A stretch of DNA of 8,282 nt from Desulfobacteraceae bacterium (GTDB lineage Bacteria; Desulfobacterota; Desulfobacteria; Desulfobacterales; Desulfosalsimonadaceae), in NCBI GenBank assembly GCA_007136525.1, contig SLGU01000252.1, forward strand, positions 1 through 8,282, in the 5' to 3' direction. The notes below the pieces were generated by a model, which saw only the letters and a program-made list of their open reading frames with translations, was not told the DNA's origin and did not search any database. Shown here in pieces: positions 1 through 7,018 of this stretch. The number at the start of each line of letters is the position of its first letter. Position 1 is the first letter of the stretch. The position numbers were made by a program, and so were the translations under genes.

Positions 1-183
1 GCCAATAGCCCGCTTGCGGTCCAGGCGTCCAAGGACGTACTCAATTTCTGCATGGGAAAACCGGTCGAGGAGGGGCTCAAATACGTGGCTTCCGTCAGCG
101 CCAACATTATCCCGTCAAAAGACCTGATGGAAGCCATCACCGCCTTCATGGAAAAACGGAAGCCCAATTTCACGGGGGAGTGA
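1..183 (+). CDS. Enoyl-CoA hydratase/isomerase (crotonase family), C-terminal fragment
   Basis: The first 60 codons of the window, read in frame 1 to a TGA at 181-183, form the C-terminal end of a protein whose start lies outside. The sequence has the typical crotonase tail: a 'SPLAVQASKDVL' helix, an 'EEGLKY' segment, then a 'SKDLMEAITAFMEKRKPNF' ending, which corresponds to the family pattern in which an acidic residue-rich helix leads into 'aFlekRkPxF'. Members of this family hydrate, isomerise or otherwise process acyl-CoA thioesters, most often in beta-oxidation or related anaerobic acyl-CoA degradation, in the cytoplasm. The catalytic glutamates and the oxyanion-hole region lie upstream of the window, so the exact reaction cannot be called. 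The gene runs in the same direction as rimO but is separated from it by an 81-bp repeat-bearing gap, so co-transcription is uncertain. Confidence 0.87.
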   Translation, partial: ANSPLAVQASKDVLNFCMGKPVEEGLKYVASVSANIIPSKDLMEAITAFMEKRKPNFTGE

Positions 184-190
184 AGCGGTT

Positions 191-239
191 GTAGGTTGTA
201 GGTTGTAAGTTGTAAGTTGTAGGTTGTAGGTTGTAGGTT
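191..239. repeat. Seven-unit heptamer tandem repeat (GTAGGTT)n
   Basis: Seven head-to-tail 7-bp units fill 191-239: GTAGGTT twice, GTAAGTT twice, then GTAGGTT three times, followed by TT. The only variation is one G-to-A change shared by the two middle units. The array occupies most of the gap between the crotonase stop at 183 and the rimO start at 265. It ends 25 bp before that ATG. It has no dyad symmetry and encodes nothing convincing. It is a simple sequence repeat of the kind that can vary in copy number by slippage; whether it affects rimO is unknown. Confidence 0.93.
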
Positions 240-264
240 TTGGGGCGGGTTGGATTGATATCTG

Positions 265-1584
265 ATGAAGATCTATCTGCATAACCTGGGTTGCGCACGG
301 AACATCGTGGATGGAGAGGCCATGATGGGCCGGCTGGATAAAGCCGGCCACAGCCTTATCGACGATGCCGGAGAGGCCGAGGCCATTATCATCAACACCT
401 GCGGTTTTATTGCGTCGGCTTCGGAAGAATCCGTGGATGCGATTCTCGAACTTGCGCAGCTGAAAAATGTTGGCGCATGTCGGCGGCTTATCGTCACCGG
501 ATGCCTGCCGCAGCGGTACCGGGACGATTTGCCGGCCCAACTCCCCGAAGTCGATGCTTTTCTGGGAACCGGGGCATACGACGCGGTGGTATCCGCAATT
601 GGCGGGGAGATGGATCCCGGCGCATGCCTGCTGCCGGACCCGGCTTCGATCCCGCTGCATACCCGCCATACAATGCGGGTTCAAACGACCTACCCCGTCG
701 CCTATGTCAAGGTCATGGAAGGATGCAACCGGCACTGCACCTACTGCATCATCCCCGCGCTCAGGGGGCGTCTGCGCAGCCGGCCCCTGGCTGACGTCAC
801 CGAAGAAGTAGCGGCCCTCACCCGGGAAGGGTTCCCGGAAATCGTTCTGATCGGCCAGGACACGACTTCCTGGGGCGAAGACCTGGAAACGAAAGAGACT
901 TTTGCACACCTGCTTGAAGGTGCTGCCCGGGCCGCACCGAATTCATGGGTCCGGTTTTTATACGGGCACCCGGATCGTATTGACGACAACCTGTTGAAAA
1001 TCATGGGGCGATACGACAATATCTGCCCCTATTTCGACATTCCAATCCAGCATGTAAGCCCGCCCGTACTGAAACGCATGGGGCGCGGCAATCATGACCC
1101 CTCATTTTTCAGGGCACTGTTTTCCCGCATACGGGGGGTTGTCCCGGGGGCTGCGATCCGGACCACGGTCATGACGGGATTTCCCGGGGAGACGGATAGC
1201 GACTTCAACCGGCTGTACGATTTCATACAGGAAACCCGGTTCGATCACCTGGGGGCATTTGTCTACTCGGATGCAGACGACCTGGCCTCGCACCGGCTGC
1301 CGGATCACATCCTCGAAACAGTCGGACGGAATCGGATGGACCTGCTCATGACCCTGCAGGCGTCGATCTCCCTTGATAAAAACGAGACCCGCATCGGCAG
1401 AACCGTGCCCGTGCTCATCGAGGAGGATCAGGGAGATGGCAGCCTCATCGGCCGCACCATGTTTCAGGCGCCGGAAGTGGACGGCATCACGGTCGTTTAC
1501 GCGGACAGCGCCGCTGTCGGACAGTTCATGACCGTTCGTATCACCGATGCAACCGAATACGACCTTGAAGGAGTACCGGCATGA
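265..1584 (+). CDS. rimO: Ribosomal protein S12 methylthiotransferase RimO
   Basis: RimO is a radical-SAM enzyme that adds a methylthio group to the beta-carbon of a conserved aspartate of ribosomal protein S12. The 439-residue length is normal for the family. The N-terminal UPF0004 domain carries the cysteines of the auxiliary 4Fe-4S cluster: C10 in 'LHNLGCARN', C46 in 'INTCGF' and C80 in 'VTGCLP'. The radical-SAM CxxxCxxC motif is C154, C158 and C161 in 'EGCNRHCTYCIIP', followed by 'RGRLRSRP'. Other family marks are 'IGQDTT' near 197, 'DIPIQHVSPPVLKRMGR' near 258 and 'RTTVMTGFPGET' near 299. About residues 375-439 form the C-terminal TRAM domain that binds the substrate. RimO is favoured over MiaB by the 'NLGCARNIVD' opening and the overall motif pattern. 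The upstream Shine-Dalgarno match is weak. The stop overlaps the next start as ATGA. Confidence 0.95.
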   Translation: MKIYLHNLGCARNIVDGEAMMGRLDKAGHSLIDDAGEAEAIIINTCGFIASASEESVDAILELAQLKNVGACRRLIVTGCLPQRYRDDLPAQLPEVDAFLGTGAYDAVVSAIGGEMDPGACLLPDPASIPLHTRHTMRVQTTYPVAYVKVMEGCNRHCTYCIIPALRGRLRSRPLADVTEEVAALTREGFPEIVLIGQDTTSWGEDLETKETFAHLLEGAARAAPNSWVRFLYGHPDRIDDNLLKIMGRYDNICPYFDIPIQHVSPPVLKRMGRGNHDPSFFRALFSRIRGVVPGAAIRTTVMTGFPGETDSDFNRLYDFIQETRFDHLGAFVYSDADDLASHRLPDHILETVGRNRMDLLMTLQASISLDKNETRIGRTVPVLIEEDQGDGSLIGRTMFQAPEVDGITVVYADSAAVGQFMTVRITDATEYDLEGVPA

Positions 1585-2561
1585 CCGGCATCAAAGAAAA
1601 GCTGTTGACCCTGGTTGCACCCGACCTTGAAAAAATAGAGGTCGCGCTGAGAAACAACCTGACCCCCCATCTGGATCTCGTGAGGGAGACCGCGGGCCAC
1701 CTCATGTTCGCCGGCGGAAAACGTCTCCGCCCGCTCCTGATCGTTCTGGCCGCGCGGATCTGCGGCCGTGAAGATGCGTTTGTCACGAAATTCGCCTCCA
1801 TATTTGAATTTCTCCACACCGCCACCCTGCTCCACGACGACGTGATCGACGGGGCGACCGTAAGAAGGGGGAAACCGGTAGCAAACGCCGTTTACGGCGC
1901 GCCGATCACAGTGCTGACCGGCGACTTCCTTTTGGCAAGGGCCCTCAATATCGCAGCGGAATCCGAAAGCATGCGCATCATCAAGGTGGTGTCGGCCATG
2001 ACCGAAACGATATCCCAGGGGGAGATCCACCAACTCATCAAAAAAGGGGACCTCAGCTTCTCCGAAGAAGAATACATGGCGGTAATCCGCGCCAAGACCG
2101 GCGTACTCATCCAGGGCGCCTGCAAGACCGGAGCAATACTGGCAAACGCTGACGAGGCGGCCGAAAAAGCCCTTACAGCCTATGGGGACCACCTCGGCCT
2201 GGTCTTCCAGATCGCCGACGACATCCTGGACTATACGGCGGATACGGGCGAGTTGGGGAAAGCCGTAGGCGCGGACCTCAGAGAGGGGAAACTCACCCTG
2301 CCGGTGATTCACGCGCTGAAAAAGGCCTCCCCGGACGACCGGGCGCGCATGGCAGCCATCATCGCCAACACGGATTTCACAAAGGCGGAGTTTGACATGC
2401 TGCTTGGCCTGCTTGACCGATATGGCGGCATTGCCTATGCAAAAGACGTTGCAGCCGCCCATGTCCAAAAGGCAAAAGAGCGGCTTAACGCCTTTGCGCC
2501 TTCCCAAACCCGGGAAATTTTTTCAATGATGGCGGATTACGCATTGAACCGCAGGGCATAA
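1581..2561 (+). CDS. ispB: trans-Polyprenyl diphosphate synthase, long-chain (IspB-like)
   Basis: This 326-residue protein is a trans-isoprenyl diphosphate synthase, which extends an allylic diphosphate with isopentenyl diphosphate units. Visible motifs in order are 'GGKRLRPLL' (45-53) for diphosphate binding, the first aspartate-rich motif DDVID (D86, D87, D90) in 'TATLLHDDVID' followed by 'RRGKP', 'QGEIHQL' (146-152), 'KTG' (172-174), and the second aspartate-rich motif DDILD (D213, D214, D217) followed by 'GKAVGADLREGKLTLP'. The small alanine A81 five residues before the first aspartate is the pattern of long-chain synthases, as opposed to the aromatic residue of short-chain ones. The product is probably the side chain of menaquinone, though exact chain length cannot be read; the symbol marks the family. 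AAGGAG at 1568-1573 lies 7 nt before the ATG, and the start overlaps the rimO stop, indicating translational coupling. Confidence 0.93.
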   Translation: MTGIKEKLLTLVAPDLEKIEVALRNNLTPHLDLVRETAGHLMFAGGKRLRPLLIVLAARICGREDAFVTKFASIFEFLHTATLLHDDVIDGATVRRGKPVANAVYGAPITVLTGDFLLARALNIAAESESMRIIKVVSAMTETISQGEIHQLIKKGDLSFSEEEYMAVIRAKTGVLIQGACKTGAILANADEAAEKALTAYGDHLGLVFQIADDILDYTADTGELGKAVGADLREGKLTLPVIHALKKASPDDRARMAAIIANTDFTKAEFDMLLGLLDRYGGIAYAKDVAAAHVQKAKERLNAFAPSQTREIFSMMADYALNRRA

Positions 2562-2576
2562 TCCGCCCGGCGGATT
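2560..2576. repeat. Perfect 17-bp palindrome overlapping the polyprenyl synthase stop codon
   Basis: AATCCGCC, one central C, and GGCGGATT form an exact inverted repeat directly at the TAA stop (2559-2561). In RNA it could fold as a 7-bp GC-rich stem with a 3-nt loop. No run of T residues follows, so it is not a normal intrinsic terminator. It might act as a 3'-end stabilising hairpin or a protein-binding site between the two parts of the cluster. The rest of the 81-bp gap shows only a Shine-Dalgarno sequence for the next gene. Confidence 0.6.
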
Positions 2577-2642
2577 CACCCATCCGGTGCCGGGGCGCGG
2601 GGGTAAAAAAATTCAAGCATTGGATATTCAAGGATAAAGATT

Positions 2643-3884
2643 ATGACCCGTCCGGCTTTTTTTAAACATTGGACAATGTTCCTGGCAGGATTGCTGGCGC
2701 TCGCCGTGGCGCCATGGTTTACGGCGGATGCGGGTGCACAGGAACCTCTCGACACAAAAACCGTCATCGCTTCGGGATACAGCCGGATCTATGGCAATAT
2801 CAGCGATGCAAGAGCCGCAGCCATTGCGGAAAGCATCCGGTTCGCCGTACAGAAGGCCGCTGAAGGGCTTCTGTCCGAGGACCGGGTCACGGCTGACTTT
2901 GACGCCGTCAGCCGGGTGCTTCAGGGAAACCCCGGGCAGTTTGTCCGGGACTACCGGATATTGAGGGAGTTGCAGGTGGACCGGTCCTATCGGGTCCTGA
3001 TCCAGGCCACGGTAATGGTGGACAGAATCCAGGAATCATTCGCCGCCGCAGGGCTTCATACCCGTCCCCGTGAGCTGCCGGCGGTGCTTTTCATGGTGGC
3101 GGAAAAGCATCTGGGAGATGCCGGGTACCGGTACTGGTGGCAAGCACCGCTTCCGGACGACGACCCGGTTACAGCCGAATCGCCCATGGCCGGCGTTTTT
3201 TCAAACAAGGGGTTCACGGTAATCGACCCGCAACAATTCATGGGATATACCCTTTTTTTCCATGACGGCCTGTCCCTTACCGCCACCCCGGCCGATTACG
3301 AGGCCGCCATCTTTGCACGGCGACTGGGCGCCGAGCTGGTCGTAATGGGCACGGCGGAGGCGAATGAAGGCGAACATCGCATCGGGGATGACACCCGCAC
3401 CTACAGGGGCGGCATCCATCTCCGGGTCATCGATACACAAAGCGGACGGGTATTAACGACGCTCCGGGAGGAGCGGGTTTCCATCGGCAAAGACCCGGAT
3501 GTTGCAGCCAGAAATGCCATGGCCGACGCCGCATACCAGGTCGGCATACGGCTTGCCGAAAGAATCGAAACCCTTTGGACCGGTGAGGAAACGCCTGTTG
3601 GCGGCATTACCATTTCCATTGCCGGCAGGGGCATTCTGCCCAATCTCGAGCGATTCCGGCAGACCGTTTCCGGTCTGCAGAATATCGCTTCGGTTCGAAC
3701 CCTTCGACTGTCTACTGACAAGGCGACGCTGTGGGTTGATTTCAGGGGAACACCGGATGAGTTGGCAGACAGTCTTTTAAAGCAGTCTTATGGCCCCTTT
3801 GGCATCAATATCCTGAAAATCTCGGCCGACAACCTCGAAATCGAAATGATTCGTGATTTGACCTCCGAAATATTAACCGAATAA
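2643..3884 (+). CDS. Exported protein of unknown function with FlgT-like domains
   Basis: I cannot name this 413-residue protein securely. Residues 1-32 form a Sec signal peptide: basic residues R3 and K8, a hydrophobic stretch about 12-28, and a cleavage site after A30-G31-A32, so the mature protein should be periplasmic. No lipobox cysteine is present. Residues about 40-135 resemble the FlgT N-terminal type of domain: 'ASGYSR' and an alanine-rich helix 'SDARAAAIAESIRFAVQKA', then 'YRVLIQATV'. About 145-312 looks like a middle domain of the FlgT/CsgG/TolB-N kind, with 'RRLGAELVVMGTAEA' and 'LRVIDTQSGRVL'. About 321-402 has an apparent beta-alpha-beta-beta-alpha-beta order, as in small ferredoxin-like domains. 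AAGGA at 2630-2634, 8 nt before the ATG, supports this start over M12. No flagellar gene is nearby, so a flagellar role is not implied. Confidence 0.8.
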   Translation: MTRPAFFKHWTMFLAGLLALAVAPWFTADAGAQEPLDTKTVIASGYSRIYGNISDARAAAIAESIRFAVQKAAEGLLSEDRVTADFDAVSRVLQGNPGQFVRDYRILRELQVDRSYRVLIQATVMVDRIQESFAAAGLHTRPRELPAVLFMVAEKHLGDAGYRYWWQAPLPDDDPVTAESPMAGVFSNKGFTVIDPQQFMGYTLFFHDGLSLTATPADYEAAIFARRLGAELVVMGTAEANEGEHRIGDDTRTYRGGIHLRVIDTQSGRVLTTLREERVSIGKDPDVAARNAMADAAYQVGIRLAERIETLWTGEETPVGGITISIAGRGILPNLERFRQTVSGLQNIASVRTLRLSTDKATLWVDFRGTPDELADSLLKQSYGPFGINILKISADNLEIEMIRDLTSEILTE

Positions 3885-3895
3885 GGACATCCGCC

Positions 3896-5095
3896 ATGGA
3901 AAACAACCAGGTTCACACGCCTTTGAGCGAATTGCAGGCCCGCAGGGAAAAACTCCAGAAACACCTCGTTGAAAAAAATATCGACGGCGCCCTTATCCTG
4001 CAGAATGCAGACCTCTTTTATTTCAGCGGAACCAGCCAGCAGGCCAGCCTCTTCATCCCGGCCGAAGGCGAAGCCGTCCTGATGGTGCGCAAAGATCTCG
4101 ACAGGGCGAAGGTCGAGTCCGCCCTCCCCCTGGTGGTCCCTTTCACGAGTCCCCGTGAAATTCCGGGCATTCTGGAAGACCAGGGCATCCCCATACCCGG
4201 GATATTGGGCATGGAGCTCGACGTGCTGCCGGCCAACCAGTATTTCAGCTTCGCCCGCCTTCTTGAGAAAACCGAACTGGTCGATGTCAGCACCGCCATC
4301 CGCATGATCCGAAGCGTGAAATCGGCTTATGAAATCTCACTGATCCGGAAATCAGCGGCTTTGTCCGACCGGCTTGCCGCAGAAGTCCCGTCTATCCTGA
4401 GAGAAGGCATGACGGAGATCGAACTGGCCGGGCGCATCGAGGCAACGGCGAGGAAATGGGGGCACCAGGGCATTACCCGGATGCGGCTTTTCGGGGCGGA
4501 GATGTTCTACGGTCATGTCATGGCCGGACCGGCTGCTGCGACACCGAGCTACCTGGCATCCCCTACCGGGGGCGTGGGCATGAACCCTTCCTTTGCCCAG
4601 GGGGCCAGCATGAACCCCATCCGCCGCAACGAACCCATACTGGTGGATGTGGTCTTTGCCCTGGACGGATACCTCTCCGACCACACGCGCATTTTTTCCA
4701 TCGGCGAACTGCCCGACTTCCTGGTTGAGGCCCATCACGCCATGCTCGCCATTCAAAACGCCGTCAAGGCGGCGGCCGTGCCCGGCGCCCTTGCCGGCTA
4801 TCTTTACGAACTTGCGCTTTCAAAAGCACAGGCCCACGGCCTGGCAGACTATTTCATGGGCGTGGGAGACCAGCGCATACGGTTTATCGGGCACGGCGTC
4901 GGGCTGGAAGTGGACGAGTTTCCCATCCTGGCCAAAGGCCAGCGGATGCCCCTTGAGGAAAACATGGTCATTGCATTGGAGCCAAAGGCCATTTTCCCCG
5001 GCAAGGGCGTCGTCGGTGTGGAAAACACCCATGTCGTCACGAAAACCGGCCTTGATCAGTTCGGTACATTTCGCGAGGATATTGTTGTTCTGTAA
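3896..5095 (+). CDS. M24-family metallohydrolase (Xaa-Pro peptidase/creatinase fold), atypical active site
   Basis: The 399-residue protein has the two-part build of prolidases and creatinases. An N-terminal creatinase-type domain covers about 12-135 ('RREKLQKHLVEKNIDGALI', 'NADLFYFSGTSQQA'), and a pita-bread catalytic domain covers about 145-399. All five metal ligands are visible: D251 and D262 (in 'LVDVVFALDGYLSDHTR'), H333 ('IGHGVGLEVDE'), E362 ('IALEPK') and E376 ('GVENTHVV'). Their spacings match archaeal prolidase. However, the histidine seven residues after the metal-binding one, normally in 'GLEVHE', is D340, and the upstream 'PH' histidine is missing from 'MAGPAAATPSYLASPTGG'. The usual annotation is aminopeptidase P family, but proline-specific cleavage is doubtful; another hydrolase or lyase activity is possible. 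No signal peptide is seen. AAGGA at 3883-3887 sits 8 nt before the ATG, and the gap to the previous gene is 11 bp. Confidence 0.88.
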   Translation: MENNQVHTPLSELQARREKLQKHLVEKNIDGALILQNADLFYFSGTSQQASLFIPAEGEAVLMVRKDLDRAKVESALPLVVPFTSPREIPGILEDQGIPIPGILGMELDVLPANQYFSFARLLEKTELVDVSTAIRMIRSVKSAYEISLIRKSAALSDRLAAEVPSILREGMTEIELAGRIEATARKWGHQGITRMRLFGAEMFYGHVMAGPAAATPSYLASPTGGVGMNPSFAQGASMNPIRRNEPILVDVVFALDGYLSDHTRIFSIGELPDFLVEAHHAMLAIQNAVKAAAVPGALAGYLYELALSKAQAHGLADYFMGVGDQRIRFIGHGVGLEVDEFPILAKGQRMPLEENMVIALEPKAIFPGKGVVGVENTHVVTKTGLDQFGTFREDIVVL

Positions 5096-5117
5096 TTAAA
5101 AAATAGCGGGGGAAAAA

Positions 5118-5636
5118 ATGTTTGATATCGAAAAATGGGACAAGGAGCAAACGCACAGCATTATGATGGAACTGCTTTACAGCTTCAACTACATGTGGTT
5201 CCTCATGGAAGGCTGGGTAAAAACACACTGTCCGGAGAAAGCTGACAGTGAGGCGTTCCGGAATCTTTCCGAACAATTCGGTTCATACCAGGCAAATCGC
5301 GTCGGAAAAACCTTCACCGAGCCTCTGGAAGGCGTCGATCGCCTGGTTGAATTTCTCAAACGTTCCCACTGGTTTGCCTTTGAAGATATAAAACTTGAAA
5401 AGCTTTCCGACAAAAAACTCCGGATGCGGACGTCGGGATGTACGGCCCAGAAAGCGGCAAAAAAATGGGGAATGGACCACTATGCCTGCGGCAACGGCGG
5501 CTTCAGGCTTAGAAAAGGCTTTTTCACCCGCATCGATCCAACAGCAAATATCACCCGCGTTTTCACCCCGCCGGATGAAAGGCCGGCCGATACGCCCGAA
5601 GACATTTCCTGTGAATGGGTCATCACTATCAGGTAG
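5118..5636 (+). CDS. Small cytoplasmic DUF6125-like protein with conserved-type cysteines
   Basis: This 172-residue protein resembles the DUF6125 group, distantly like L-2-amino-thiazoline-4-carboxylic acid hydrolase-type proteins, common in anaerobic deltaproteobacteria; this assignment is from memory of the pattern. The N-terminal half has a helix 'IMMELLYSFNYMWFLMEGWV' (15-34), aromatic and hydrophobic but not a convincing membrane segment. The C-terminal half carries three cysteines spaced as in that group: C108 in 'SGCTAQKAAKKWG', C124 in 'HYACGNGG' and C165 in 'ISCEW', with 'IDPTANITRVFTPPDE' between the last two. They could bind a metal or act in thiol chemistry; C38 lies outside this pattern. 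No signal peptide is present. GGGGGA at 5108-5113 stands 4 nt before the ATG. It follows the M24 gene by 22 bp and is probably the last gene of the cluster. Its biochemical role is unknown. Confidence 0.8.
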   Translation: MFDIEKWDKEQTHSIMMELLYSFNYMWFLMEGWVKTHCPEKADSEAFRNLSEQFGSYQANRVGKTFTEPLEGVDRLVEFLKRSHWFAFEDIKLEKLSDKKLRMRTSGCTAQKAAKKWGMDHYACGNGGFRLRKGFFTRIDPTANITRVFTPPDERPADTPEDISCEWVITIR

Positions 5637-5664
5637 ACTGTATTTCGGGCCTCCGGGCGTGATC

Positions 5665-7011
5665 CTATTTACGGCCCCTTTTGACCGCCGGATCGACCAC
5701 AAAGGGGGGATAATCCGCCCGGATGAAAGGGCGCCGCGCCGCCCCCAGCCTGAGGCCCTCCAGGATGGACCGGTCCGCGCAATTGACGATCATGTGCATC
5801 AGCTCCGCCCCCCGCAGAAAGCCTAGGCTTCCCGAGACCGCTGCGATTTCATCGAACCGGTCCACGCTGTCCCTGCGGATTGCCGTGCCTGCCATGATGA
5901 CCGGCACGGTTTCCCCGGAATGGACCAGGCCGGAGCGGGCGGGGGTGCTGTGATCCGATGTGATCACGGCCAGAAGATCATCCTTTTTTCCAAGCGCGTC
6001 CACAAGACCGGCAAACCCGGCGTCAAGGGCTGCGATTGCTTCTTTTTTCAATTCAGGGGTCCCGTTATGGGAAACCTCATCAGGCACCTTGGTATGCACG
6101 TGGACAAAATCATGGGCCGCATCGTCAAGTGCCATCCGGATCCGTTCTGCAAGATCGTCCCCGGGAGCGCCCGTATCCCCAACCGCCGTAAAATCGAAAC
6201 CCACTGTCATGGCAATCCCCTTGAAAAGGCCGCCCGAAGCAATCATCGCGGGCGAAAACCCCCATTTTTCCGAAAACGGCTGCTGGGCCACCCGGCGGCC
6301 TGCCCGCTGGGTCACCAGGAAATTGCCGCGAATTGCCGGATTCTTGCCTTTTCCGGCGGCTTTCACCCCTTTAAGGCGCCCATAACACCAGGACAGGTAT
6401 TGATTCATGTGTTCTGCGGTTTTCGCCGCACGCGCCGGTTCGGTGCTTTCCGCAAAGGGCACGACCCGTCCCACCGGTGCATGGGTGTATATCGGGTCCG
6501 AATCCGAAATATCCGGTATCACATCTCCCCTGAGGACCAATATCCCCTCGTTTCGGCGGGTATGGTGGAGCTCGGAGACCACCCCGTGGGATTCAAACGG
6601 GGTCAACCGATCATAAAACGCGGAAAGTTCCTTAAAGGTGCCTTCTACCGCATCCCGGCCGTATCTCAGGTGCGGCAGGCCGCCTGAAAAACGCACCCGG
6701 CAGAGATGGGCTAAAATCGCCACGTCCTTGTCACCGCAAGGCACGCCAAATCCCGTCGCCTCTAGAAACCCCCTGCCGGGAAACGCCGCCATGTCATAGC
6801 CAAACATAAGAAAATGCGCATTTTCGCTGGGCAGGCACTGCCCCGGCACCCCGGCATGGTAAGTGCCGTTGGCGCCCATCCGGGCCAACTTGTCAAGGTT
6901 CGGCGTGGCCGCCGCAGCCAAAGGCGTGCGATGGCCCAACTCGTCGTAGGTGCGGTCTCCAAGTCCGTCCAGAACAACCAGGATGACCTTGATTTTTCGT
7001 GTTACGTGCAT
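5665..7011 (-). CDS. apgM: Archaeal-type (ApgM) cofactor-independent phosphoglycerate mutase homologue
   Basis: The 448-residue product belongs to the alkaline-phosphatase superfamily branch of ApgM, which interconverts 2- and 3-phosphoglycerate through a phosphoserine and two metal ions. Visible marks are D15 in 'LVVLDGLGD', 'TPLAAAATPNLDKLA' (29-43), the nucleophile region 'PSENAHFLMFGYD' with S62, 'GRGFLEATGFG' (79-89), 'RGDVIPDISDSDP' (161-173), D311 and H315 in 'PDEVSHNG', and D353, H354 and H364 in 'SDHSTP...VHSG'. It differs from typical members: S62 is followed by E, not D, no proline follows GYD, and 'LAHLCRV' replaces the usual 'RxNFaT' type segment, so another phosphoester substrate is possible. 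I chose the ATG at 7011, preceded by GGGGA about 10 nt upstream; an in-frame ATG at 7089 would add 26 unlike residues and overlap the preceding gene. Only 7 bp separate it from that gene's stop, suggesting coupling. Confidence 0.85.
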   Translation of the reverse strand: MHVTRKIKVILVVLDGLGDRTYDELGHRTPLAAAATPNLDKLARMGANGTYHAGVPGQCLPSENAHFLMFGYDMAAFPGRGFLEATGFGVPCGDKDVAILAHLCRVRFSGGLPHLRYGRDAVEGTFKELSAFYDRLTPFESHGVVSELHHTRRNEGILVLRGDVIPDISDSDPIYTHAPVGRVVPFAESTEPARAAKTAEHMNQYLSWCYGRLKGVKAAGKGKNPAIRGNFLVTQRAGRRVAQQPFSEKWGFSPAMIASGGLFKGIAMTVGFDFTAVGDTGAPGDDLAERIRMALDDAAHDFVHVHTKVPDEVSHNGTPELKKEAIAALDAGFAGLVDALGKKDDLLAVITSDHSTPARSGLVHSGETVPVIMAGTAIRRDSVDRFDEIAAVSGSLGFLRGAELMHMIVNCADRSILEGLRLGAARRPFIRADYPPFVVDPAVKRGRK

Positions 7012-7018
7012 GGCTGTT

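Noticed and set aside
115..909. 264-residue minus-strand open frame antisense to rimO
   Set aside because: It covers the rimO coding region, whose frame has clear family motifs. Its residues across the heptamer array are repeat-derived, and no family pattern is visible.
1497..2507. 336-residue minus-strand open frame antisense to the polyprenyl synthase
   Set aside because: It mirrors a strongly recognised gene in GC-rich DNA and shows no known motif; long shadow frames are expected here.
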